Positions 5,979 through 13,661 of a stretch of DNA of 15,783 nucleotides are shown piece after piece (within the stretch, counting starts at the first letter, position 1; each line of letters begins with the position of its first letter). A program made the translations under genes and the position numbers. Source of the stretch: Desulfobulbus sp. (GTDB lineage: Bacteria > Desulfobacterota > Desulfobulbia > Desulfobulbales > Desulfobulbaceae); the NCBI GenBank assembly GCA_028684915.1, contig JAQUEZ010000142.1, positions 1 to 15,783 on the forward strand, given 5' to 3'. The notes beneath the pieces are model-generated. The model made no database searches. It saw only the letters and a list, made by a program, of their open reading frames with translations, and was not told the origin of the DNA.

Positions 5979-7552
5979 ACATTGCCCCCATAAAATGGAA
6001 AAACTTGCAACAAGAAAGCCTCCAACTCCATAGTAGCCAACCCTGTCACAAAAAATATTAGAACTATTCCTGGAATTCGTAACCTTTGAATTGCCACGCC
6101 CAAGGCCACCAGTATGAAAGGCACTATAGGGTAAAGGTAACGTCCATGTAGCGCATGTGCCCAGCCATCTTTTAAGAAAATGCCATATAGTGTCCAGAGA
6201 AGTACCAGCGAAAAAAATGAAAAAAATACTATGGAATAAAGCATCAGCCGATCAAGCGTTTCATGCGTGTTCCGCAGGGCACATGGACCGAGGAGGCCAA
6301 TAAAAACAAGCAATACTGCCGATAAAATACGTGCAGATATCATTAAGTTGTCACCTGAATGATAATTCTCAAAAAATATTAACGTTCCTGCTGAAATGAC
6401 AAAAAGAAGCACTCGGGGAGAAAAAAATTTAATGAAGATTGATTGGCCCCCTTCCCGCCGGGCCTGATTTGGAAGATTCAGAGATACAACCCTGGAGAAT
6501 CCAGGCATTCCGCGATAAATAATCAGGCTGCTCCAAAATGTAACAAGTAGCACACTCGCTACGAGAACAAGAGAAAAAAAAGAGTAAGGTAATCCGTGTA
6601 TAGGCATTATTACAACCTTACCACGCCCCGTCCCTACCCATCCAAAGAGACCGTAAAAATGAAGTGTCAGGCGCTCTGTGATTGAGTTTGACAATATATA
6701 TTCAATAAAATTGTATAAAGATTTATTTATTGATTGATCGATTTTATTCGTGGCCGCGGTGTACATTGGGTCGTGAAAATATATGAAATTACGTGTCATC
6801 CAAACTGCTGGAATAATAGCCATAGCGGCAGTTATTCCGCATATATGTCTGAGTCGATGTTTCACATGGCCTTTTATCTCAAAAGTAAAGACTGCTAACA
6901 AAGGTAGGATGACAACCCAAGCCGTCATCTTTGTACCTGCAGCCAGCGTCATCCATGCAGCGCACCAATAGGCATCGCTCAGTTGGCGGTGCAACAGGAA
7001 GCGAGCTAGAAAATGCACAACCAATGCCGAAAATAAGAATAGGGTAACGTCGTGGTTGGTTCCGGAAGCCAAGTGAGACACCATCGGGATGAAGCCGATG
7101 GCGGCGGCGAGAGCAGCTGCGCGGTAGTTATCGAGTCCTAATGTCCTCATGGTCCGGAACAACACTAACAGTAGCAGGCCGCCGGAGATAGCTGCTACCA
7201 ACCTTGGCAGACGGAAAAGTAATTCTGGCTCAGAGGTGGCTGCCATGCCAATCTTGAGCGGCACGGCAGCAATTAGGTAATAAATAGGGGGATGTTGAGC
7301 GATCCAGTTTGCTACAGGCTTGGCGTTCTGGTTGTGTGATACATGCGCCATCACATCGGCCTTAATCATGGCCTTCCCTAACAATGGCAAGCCGCGTCCT
7401 TCAGCCAGATCTCGAACATAGGAAAAATGTCCAGTTTCGTCCGGAATATCCCAGAGGGGCGTTACAAAAAAGGCAAGATAGAGTGCTTTGAGCGTGAAAA
7501 TCAGTGCCAAAAGTAAAATTGGGTATGGATATTTATTGAGCAACCTATTCAA
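5972..7552 (-). CDS. Polytopic membrane protein, GT-C superfamily-like glycosyltransferase (ArnT/DUF2142-like)
   Basis: I take the start as TTG at 7552, because a perfect AAGGAG (7559-7564) sits six bases upstream and the first membrane helix (YPILLLALIFTLKALYLAFF) follows directly. The frame can be extended to ATG 7699 but that adds ~49 Lys/Phe/Gln-rich residues with no ribosome binding site. The product has 526 residues and about 10-12 hydrophobic helices. The first extracytoplasmic loop has WDIPDETGHF (34-43), an acidic pair in the place of the catalytic Asp/Glu of GT-C enzymes, followed by AQHPPIYYLIAA (85-96) and RLPRLVAA (114-121). This matches lipid-phosphate-sugar-using transferases such as ArnT and PMT, and DUF2142-like proteins. 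Expected role: transfer of a sugar from an undecaprenyl-phosphate donor on the periplasmic side. It is distinctly AT-rich relative to the upstream genes, suggesting transfer or cassette exchange. Confidence 0.78.
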   Translation of the reverse strand: MNRLLNKYPYPILLLALIFTLKALYLAFFVTPLWDIPDETGHFSYVRDLAEGRGLPLLGKAMIKADVMAHVSHNQNAKPVANWIAQHPPIYYLIAAVPLKIGMAATSEPELLFRLPRLVAAISGGLLLLVLFRTMRTLGLDNYRAAALAAAIGFIPMVSHLASGTNHDVTLFLFSALVVHFLARFLLHRQLSDAYWCAAWMTLAAGTKMTAWVVILPLLAVFTFEIKGHVKHRLRHICGITAAMAIIPAVWMTRNFIYFHDPMYTAATNKIDQSINKSLYNFIEYILSNSITERLTLHFYGLFGWVGTGRGKVVIMPIHGLPYSFFSLVLVASVLLVTFWSSLIIYRGMPGFSRVVSLNLPNQARREGGQSIFIKFFSPRVLLFVISAGTLIFFENYHSGDNLMISARILSAVLLVFIGLLGPCALRNTHETLDRLMLYSIVFFSFFSLVLLWTLYGIFLKDGWAHALHGRYLYPIVPFILVALGVAIQRLRIPGIVLIFFVTGLATMELEAFLLQVFPFYGGNVW

Positions 7553-7871
7553 GATACACTCCTTTTTGTCTGAAGACTTGAATTTAAAACAGGTTTTCTG
7601 TTTTTTCTTTCTGAAAGGTGTCTTGTGAGTGCGGAATCGTTGACTGAAATGTTGAAATGGAAACATTGTGTCGACAACATCAGATGCGTCTACGTCCAAT
7701 TTTTATAAATCTTTTTGGTATGCTCCTGTTTTTCTTGCAATCAACGCAACGCCCTGGTGCATGGTTTTCGAAAAGAGACTCCGTGTTGGAGCGTCATCAA
7801 CGAGAGCGTACCCGGTGCAGAGTATCCCTCCGCAAGAGAGACGCTCTCGCAAGAGCTGGCTCTTTTATTGC
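7553..7871. other. Gap without an intact gene; hairpin-rich and AT-rich
   Basis: No convincing protein is encoded here on either strand; the open frames present are short and of poor quality. Visible structure: a 9-bp inverted repeat CGAGAGCGT (7801-7809) / ACGCTCTCG (7841-7849); a compact hairpin AAGAGC-TG-GCTCTT followed by TTT (about 7851-7866, plus strand); and an A/T-flanked stem AAAACAG (7586-7592) / CTGTTTT (7598-7604). The stretch probably acts as leader or promoter region for the AT-rich gene pair that follows, but I see no clear -35/-10 pair. Confidence 0.4.
7559..7564 (-). promoter_or_regulatory. Shine-Dalgarno AAGGAG deciding a TTG start
   Basis: The minus strand reads AAGGAG, six bases, then TTG (7552-7550). 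This is the best ribosome binding site near the 5' end of the GT-C-like gene and is why the annotated start is TTG rather than ATG 7699 or 7666. Confidence 0.65.
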
Positions 7872-8042
7872 TTAATGGCTCGACGTTTTACCCGACAATG
7901 GAGTTAACCTGCTCTCTTCGTTCTTGCCCAAGCGTGCATAATAGTTGCGCCCGCTTGGAAATTCACCGGCGTTAACTACAGCCGCCACATCAAGATTTGC
8001 CGCTAGAGAGTCGCCTTTATTGAGCGTGAAATCTTTTGTGTG
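7872..8042 (-). pseudogene. Coding-like out-of-frame tail after the large glycosyltransferase
   Basis: Just past a TGA at 8045-8043, an open frame in a different phase from the large gene runs 56 codons to TAA (7874-7872) with no start codon. The peptide (for example LDVAAVVNAGEFPSGRNYYA in its middle) has a balanced, protein-like composition, unlike the shadow frames around it. It overlaps the last seven codons of the large gene. If one A of the AAAA run at 8034-8037 were absent, the large protein would read straight into it and end 53 residues later, giving about 1478 residues. It could be a frameshifted C-terminus, a remnant of a lost gene, or chance. I do not recognise a family. Confidence 0.35.
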
Positions 8043-11000
8043 TCATCTGTAAATCTACTCGCGGCGGCCAAGCGAGGCTGAAATCTTCATGATCCAAGGT
8101 CAAATTTGGGCTGTAGGCAGGGTCGTTGAGCAAGGCTTTGCCCCAACGCTCTTGCATCTTGCGCACTTCCCCCCTAAAACGGGCTTGTTTTTCAGGAGTA
8201 TCCTCTGCGCCACGAGTAACAGATTCGTGGTGGATCATTTCCGCATAGGGCGTCCAGACATTCCGGTACCCCGCTTCGCGAACTCGAAGGCAAAAATCAA
8301 CATCATTGAACGCCACTGCGAAGGTTTCATCTAGCCCACCCACTTGCTGATAAACGGAACGCCGTATTGTAAGGCATGCTGCGGTAACTGCACTGAGATT
8401 TTGATGCAAATTTGCCCTGCAAAAATAACCTGGATGCCCCTTGGACAAATATTTATGTGAATGACCAGCCACTCTCCCCACCCCAAGCAAAACACCGCCA
8501 TGTTGCAGACGACCATCGGGGTACCACATTCTGGCGCCAACGCAGCCGACCTCCGGCCGACAGGCGAACGACACCATCTCTTCAAGCCAGTCGGGCGAAA
8601 GAACTTCGATGTCGTTGTTCATCAAACAGAGGATTTCGCCCCGCGCTTTTTGCGCACCCAAATTGTTGAGCCGAGAAAAATTGAAGGGTAAATCATCGCG
8701 GATGATTTTTATTTGATCTGGGGGCAGGCTAGTAAAGAATTTTGCGGTTTCCGGTTGCACACTGCCATTGTCGACAATGACGATCTCCAAGGCAGGGTAT
8801 GTAGAGAGAGTGAGAATTGAGTTGATGCAGGTCGCCAGCAAATCGGCACGATCTCGTGTCGGAATAATTATGGTGACCAGCGGTGCGGGGCTGGGCAAAG
8901 CAAATCGAACACGATTCATGGTGGGGGCGTCTGGAGCGGGACAGACTTCAGCCTGCAACCCACGCCTTTGCAAGTGTTGCGTTACCGCTTTACGGCCGGC
9001 TTCTGCGGCGTAATTTTTTTCACTACTCGCCAAGGCTGTGCTGCCTGCAATCGCCCGCCAGTGGTAGAGAACGCGCGGAATATGTTTGATTTGTTCGGGC
9101 GCCAATCGCTCGATAACACGCAGCGCCAAATCATAGTCCTGCGCACCTTCAAAGCCTGTGCGAAATCGTCCAGTCGTTTCTAGCAAGTCGCGGCGATAGA
9201 CTCCCAGATGGCAGATCATATTCTGCGCCAACAACAATTCCGGATTCAATTCGCATTTGAAGTAGGGATGGTATCGCTTGCCGCTTTCGTCAATTTTGTC
9301 TTCATCGGAATAAATTAAGCCGACGTCAGGGGAGCCGAGGGTCGTCTGGGCAATCCAGAATAAAGCATGCTCTGTTAATAAATCGTCGTGGTCCAATAGA
9401 GCAACAAATTCGCCAGTAGCCAACTCGAGCGCCGAGTTGGATGCAGCAGAGATGTGGCCGTTTGTTGTGCGACAGACAACTTTGATGCGCTCGTCTTCTT
9501 TGGCGTGCTTGTTCAGTAAATCCCGAACGGCTTGGTTCTTCGAGGCATCGTCGGCAATACATAACTCCCAGTGAGGGTATAATTGTTTGCGCACCGACCA
9601 GATCGCCGCGTCCAGGAAGTTGAGCGGCGGGTCGTACACCGGCATGAGGACCGATATTTTAGGTTCTCGTGGAAATGCGGCGATCAGGTCGGTGATTCGT
9701 TGACGCGCATTGTCGTCGAGGGTGTCATAGCGACGAACCCACTCTTCGTAGTCATTGCGGTCAAAACCGTTGGATTGTGAGGTCGGTTTGATTTCGCTAG
9801 GCGATTGAACGGAAACAATTCCTCGTTTGAGTCCGGCCAGACCTTCGCTACGATAAAGTCGCCAAGCTTTCATTGTGGTGGGACCGATCCCCCCACCGAC
9901 TTCAAGTGCGCGCGGAGCGATCCTTGCAAGATGTCGAGCACGCTTCAATTGATGAATCGGCCAGCGAAGAGGGGTGGTGAGTTTCCAACTTGTGGAATGA
10001 CGCAGGGCTTTGATTTCGTGCGTAAGTCGGTCGATCAGTCCATCTCGTTCCGTGACAGTCTGGTTGAGGCTGTCGATCAGTGCATCTCGTTCCGCCGCTG
10101 TCTGGTTGAGGCTGTCGATCAGTCCGTCTCTTTTCACTACAGTCTTGTTAAGGCTGTTAATTAGTCCGTCTCGTTCCGCTACTACCTCCACAATATCTTT
10201 ACCAGCCAATATTTCAAGGTCGAGCCGCAATCTCCAACCAGACTCTAGTACTCGAAGCACTTCGAGTGGCAAGTTTATCAGCAACTGAGGGTCAGCGTCA
10301 AACGCATACAACAAAATCGTATTTTGCTTCTGCCTGTCCTGCAAGGCATGCAACCCTCTCATGGCAACATCATCGGTTCCGAATTCCCACACCCAGCGCT
10401 TGTTGCCAACCTTGTCGAGTAGTTCGAGCGAGAATACCCGATTCCAGCCCTTTTGTTCAAAAGGGTCAAGACGTAGCCGGGCCATGGGTGGAGTCGATTC
10501 TGGCAATACGAATTCGATCGTGCCACGCAGGCCATCAATCGGAAGACGGACCGCACTGTTTTCCGAAAAATCCTCGTTCTGCGGAGCCCAATACAAGGTT
10601 ACATTGTCTTGCTCTGCGCCTAAACCCGGGAGCAACTCTTCCGGCCACCAGTTCATGAACTCGCGGGCAGAACGACCGGTCACGAACTCCTGAAACCCAG
10701 CTTCCAATTTTAGATAACGGGAAAAATCAGCAGAGGAAAGTGACAGCCCGCATTCTTCCAGAACGCCTTCGATAAACCACCTGCGTGTCAGGGTATCCTG
10801 TACACACGGGGAGGCAACTCGCGAGACACCCGCTATCAACCACAGGAGACCGCGGAAGAGGAGGTGCCCCAGCTCGATGCCAAACTCGGCAGTCCATTCC
10901 GCATCAATGAAAGCCACTTGACCATCTGCATCGAGAACGAGGTTTTGCGGCACTGCGTCCAGATAACGCCCCGGCAGCTTTTCATAGACCGATTTCAACT

Positions 11001-12309
11001 CGGAAGGATACCCGTCGCGATTCAAGAGCCTCCGTAACAGGCTAATATAGCGGTCAATAAAAGCCGCAACATCTTGTATCGCCCAGCCAGGATTGGAAAC
11101 CAAGTCGACGAATTCCTTGGAGAAGAGACAGCCTAAGGTGTAAACGTCATTTTCCGGCAGCAAGAAACGATAACCAGAATCTGGTGTTTTCGTCGCCTTG
11201 CCAGCGAGGCGGGCAAGGCGACGGTAATGTACTGATAGCAATCCCGAAGCGTTGCGCACGAAACGGGTTTCCCTGCAAAATTCGGGACGGCGATCAGTGC
11301 TGTAATGGTAAGCAAGAGGATATCCGTCATTGTGCTGACCGCCAGATGGCGATGCAACGACGAGGAAAGAGTTGGCCAGATCTAAGGCAATGCCATTTTT
11401 AAAGATGGCAGGCCAAGTCAGCTCAGGCGAAAAGGATAGAGAGGGCGGGAGTTGTGGGTCACGTCGCACGCTCTGCCAAGCCAAGGAACTGGCATCAAAG
11501 TCTGTGGCAGAAAAACCCTCCTCAGTAACGATGGAAACAGGGAATTTATAATCCGGAAACGGAGCCATAAACTGCGCTGAAGCAAACCCTGCTCCGCACA
11601 AGAGCTGTGCAAGCACTTTACGCCCAAATGTTTGTGGTTGGTCCTTGCGGTAACGCCCTTCAATACCGTACATCGATTGCCCGATGTGGTCTTCCGGAGC
11701 ACCAGCAAAATATTTCAGGCCAAGCTGATTCTCTATGGCAATGATCAGCTTCCCATCCGGTTGCAATAGAGAACGTATCTGCCGCAACATTGCTAGCGGC
11801 GGGTTCTCGTCTGACGTAAACAGGTTGGCGTATTCAAGCGCACCAATAAGGGTAATTACGTCAAATCGCTGATCATGTCGGAACTGGTCAAATTTCTCCG
11901 CGAGGACTGTTACATTCGGTAGGTCTCGCGTTCTTGTCCTGGCAATGGCAGCGCGGCGAGGACTACCTTCAAGTGCTAAGACATCAACTCCAGACTCACC
12001 CAGAAAACGGGTTATGGCGCCACACCCAGCACCGATTTCAAGAACTCGAGCGCCGTGCAGGATATCTTGAAATGGCCGCAGGATGTTTGTTCTGGTACTT
12101 GCCAGGTGATATAATGAAGGCCAATCGGTGCATTTTGCGGCAAGCTCCACAGAAAAAATAGAGAGATCCTTGGCTTCTGTAAGTATCCGAGCAAGGTGCT
12201 GCTCGACTGCATTCCCGTCGCTGTATTTGATGCCGCCGTACCCGCATCGCATCCAGATACGTTGTTCCCGATCAAATTGGTACCCCTGTTTTTCAAGTGT
12301 GAATGTCAT
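8017..12309 (-). CDS. Multidomain methyltransferase / kinase-like / coiled-coil / tandem GT2 protein (WbdD-WsaE-like polysaccharide polymerase-terminator)
   Basis: A 1430-residue cytoplasmic protein whose ATG overlaps the wzt stop (ATGA). Domains in order: (1) a class I SAM methyltransferase, about 1-260, with RVLEIGAGCGAITRFLGE (88-105) and acidic ALEGS (112-116); (2) a kinase-like domain, about 320-500, with LDAVPQNLVL (450-459) and AFIDAEW (466-472). The second block lines up with the catalytic-loop/DFG-type blocks of WbdD kinase: Asp451, Asn456 and Asp469 are kept and the loop His is replaced. (3) A beta-rich segment, about 570-700; (4) a coiled coil of four 14-residue repeats, 713-768, ending in TSWKLTTPLRW; (5) a GT2 domain, about 884-1110, with ADDAS (919-923) and LDHDD (972-976); (6) a second GT2 domain, about 1144-1365, with VDNGS (1179-1183), NNDIE (1231-1235) and FNDVDFCLR (1334-1342). 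WbdD caps O9a chains; WsaE is a methyltransferase plus two rhamnosyltransferases. I infer chain extension and capping in one protein. Confidence 0.88.
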   Translation of the reverse strand: MTFTLEKQGYQFDREQRIWMRCGYGGIKYSDGNAVEQHLARILTEAKDLSIFSVELAAKCTDWPSLYHLASTRTNILRPFQDILHGARVLEIGAGCGAITRFLGESGVDVLALEGSPRRAAIARTRTRDLPNVTVLAEKFDQFRHDQRFDVITLIGALEYANLFTSDENPPLAMLRQIRSLLQPDGKLIIAIENQLGLKYFAGAPEDHIGQSMYGIEGRYRKDQPQTFGRKVLAQLLCGAGFASAQFMAPFPDYKFPVSIVTEEGFSATDFDASSLAWQSVRRDPQLPPSLSFSPELTWPAIFKNGIALDLANSFLVVASPSGGQHNDGYPLAYHYSTDRRPEFCRETRFVRNASGLLSVHYRRLARLAGKATKTPDSGYRFLLPENDVYTLGCLFSKEFVDLVSNPGWAIQDVAAFIDRYISLLRRLLNRDGYPSELKSVYEKLPGRYLDAVPQNLVLDADGQVAFIDAEWTAEFGIELGHLLFRGLLWLIAGVSRVASPCVQDTLTRRWFIEGVLEECGLSLSSADFSRYLKLEAGFQEFVTGRSAREFMNWWPEELLPGLGAEQDNVTLYWAPQNEDFSENSAVRLPIDGLRGTIEFVLPESTPPMARLRLDPFEQKGWNRVFSLELLDKVGNKRWVWEFGTDDVAMRGLHALQDRQKQNTILLYAFDADPQLLINLPLEVLRVLESGWRLRLDLEILAGKDIVEVVAERDGLINSLNKTVVKRDGLIDSLNQTAAERDALIDSLNQTVTERDGLIDRLTHEIKALRHSTSWKLTTPLRWPIHQLKRARHLARIAPRALEVGGGIGPTTMKAWRLYRSEGLAGLKRGIVSVQSPSEIKPTSQSNGFDRNDYEEWVRRYDTLDDNARQRITDLIAAFPREPKISVLMPVYDPPLNFLDAAIWSVRKQLYPHWELCIADDASKNQAVRDLLNKHAKEDERIKVVCRTTNGHISAASNSALELATGEFVALLDHDDLLTEHALFWIAQTTLGSPDVGLIYSDEDKIDESGKRYHPYFKCELNPELLLAQNMICHLGVYRRDLLETTGRFRTGFEGAQDYDLALRVIERLAPEQIKHIPRVLYHWRAIAGSTALASSEKNYAAEAGRKAVTQHLQRRGLQAEVCPAPDAPTMNRVRFALPSPAPLVTIIIPTRDRADLLATCINSILTLSTYPALEIVIVDNGSVQPETAKFFTSLPPDQIKIIRDDLPFNFSRLNNLGAQKARGEILCLMNNDIEVLSPDWLEEMVSFACRPEVGCVGARMWYPDGRLQHGGVLLGVGRVAGHSHKYLSKGHPGYFCRANLHQNLSAVTAACLTIRRSVYQQVGGLDETFAVAFNDVDFCLRVREAGYRNVWTPYAEMIHHESVTRGAEDTPEKQARFRGEVRKMQERWGKALLNDPAYSPNLTLDHEDFSLAWPPRVDLQMTHKRFHAQ
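10006..10173 (-). repeat. 42-bp tandem repeat (four copies) encoding the coiled coil
   Basis: Four in-frame 42-bp units encode RDGLINSLNKTVVK, RDGLIDSLNQTAAE, RDALIDSLNQTVTE and RDGLIDRLTHEIKA. Two of the units are nearly identical in DNA; the outer ones are more diverged. Each unit is exactly two heptads, so copy-number changes would lengthen or shorten a continuous coiled coil without breaking the frame. Confidence 0.85.
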
Positions 12310-13661
12310 CAGTTTGCCTGTGCAACCTGCATCGTTAACCCAAGGTTGGCAATGCCGAAAAAAATTCGATTTGGGGGCACTACGATGTGGATAGCATCGT
12401 AGCGTCTGTCATGAGGGATGATTTCTTCACCTTTACGAGTGGCGACACCAATTGAGATGAAGTAATCGCCGGAAGCAAGCTCGCAGTTAAAGCATACCTT
12501 CATAACCACTGAGGTGGAGGGGTTGCCAAGTTCGCCGAAGGGGGCAAAGGCTAATGTCTCAGAATTGGTCCCGTAAACAGCGACGCCCTCCTTGGTCTTG
12601 ATCGTAATGCCAAGAATAGGACGAAAAAGCGCGGTATTAAAACGAATAGCCACCTTGAGCGTGACCCCTTTTCCAGTTTTGATCGAAGTGGGAAAGGGGT
12701 CGCCTTCGGCTTCCAGATAGTAGTCGGTGATCGTTGCTGCACCATCCCCCCACCGATATTCGTGCGAGTTATACCCATGGCGGGTAGAAAATATGTCTTG
12801 CGAGAGGTTGAGTAAATGCCCCGCGGGCGGAGGATATTTGCCTTCGGTGTCATTCTGGGTATCTGGTGCGTTTGTCCTTTCTTTCCCAAAGAGCAGGTCT
12901 ACGTAACGATTTACCACTTGGCGTGGCTCACCATTCATCAACATATTTCCCTGTTCGAGCAATAAGGCATTTGAACAATGGGTAACAATTTGCTCGCTGG
13001 AATGAGTTACCAGTAGAATACTGGCACCTTGTTCTTTGAGTTGGCGAAGCCGTTCAAAGCATTTTGCTTGGAACTTAGCATCACCAACGGACAGCGCCTC
13101 ATCCACAATCAAAATATCAGGATTTACTTGTGCTTGGACAGCAAACGCCAGACGGACCGTCATGCCGCTAGAGTAGATTTTAACTGGCTGTTCAATGAAA
13201 TCACCGATGTCAGCAAATTCAACGATTTTCTGAAAACACGCATCAATTTCATCTTTGTCAAGGCCCAGAACAGCTGCATTCATATACACATTTTCACGAC
13301 CGGTGAACTCAGGGTTAAACCCAGAGCCTAGTTCCAACAGAGCGGCAATCCGGCCATTGGCATTGATGCTGCCGCTGGTGGGCGTCAAGGTGCCGCAGAT
13401 CAGCTGCAACAAGGTGGACTTGCCGGAACCATTGCGGCCGATGATTCCGACCGTTTCTCCTTTGTGCACCTCGAACGACACGTTATTCAGTGCCCAGAAT
13501 TCTTTGTAGTAATTTGTGGTGGATGGGGTTTGGCGGATGAGGCGGGCAACGGCATGTTTGGCCCTAGGCAACACAAACTGCCGCAACCGGTCACGCGGAG
13601 TGTCGTAGATTTGGTAGCACTTGCTCAAATTTTCGACTTTGATGGCAAGATCAGAGGACAT
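12309..13661 (-). CDS. wzt: Polysaccharide ABC transporter ATPase with C-terminal carbohydrate-binding domain (Wzt)
   Basis: Start ATG 13661 is chosen because AAGGGG sits about seven bases upstream and the following residues begin the ABC fold; the longer frame from 13712 lies inside wzm and has no ribosome binding site. The product has 450 residues. Walker A is GIIGRNGSGKST (72-83), the ABC signature YSSGMTVRLAFAV (163-175) is the form typical of polysaccharide exporters, Walker B is ILIVDEA (183-189), and the switch His is 220. After a linker (about 258-295), a beta-rich Wzt-C domain runs about 300-445, with RWGDGAATITDYYL at 303-316. In E. coli O8/O9a this domain binds the chemically capped non-reducing end of the polymer and licenses its export. 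It overlaps wzm by 11 bases and the next gene by ATGA. Acts at the inner face of the cytoplasmic membrane. Confidence 0.95.
   Translation of the reverse strand: MSSDLAIKVENLSKCYQIYDTPRDRLRQFVLPRAKHAVARLIRQTPSTTNYYKEFWALNNVSFEVHKGETVGIIGRNGSGKSTLLQLICGTLTPTSGSINANGRIAALLELGSGFNPEFTGRENVYMNAAVLGLDKDEIDACFQKIVEFADIGDFIEQPVKIYSSGMTVRLAFAVQAQVNPDILIVDEALSVGDAKFQAKCFERLRQLKEQGASILLVTHSSEQIVTHCSNALLLEQGNMLMNGEPRQVVNRYVDLLFGKERTNAPDTQNDTEGKYPPPAGHLLNLSQDIFSTRHGYNSHEYRWGDGAATITDYYLEAEGDPFPTSIKTGKGVTLKVAIRFNTALFRPILGITIKTKEGVAVYGTNSETLAFAPFGELGNPSTSVVMKVCFNCELASGDYFISIGVATRKGEEIIPHDRRYDAIHIVVPPNRIFFGIANLGLTMQVAQAN

Noticed and set aside
7657..7975. Three overlapping plus-strand frames of 72-86 residues
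   Set aside because: All are Arg/Cys/Ser-rich without any domain pattern or ribosome binding site, and they lie in the intergenic gap opposite the leader of the GT-C-like gene.
10006..10173. CRISPR-like tandem repeat
   Set aside because: The 42-bp units are contiguous, have no spacers, and encode in-frame heptad repeats in a real gene.
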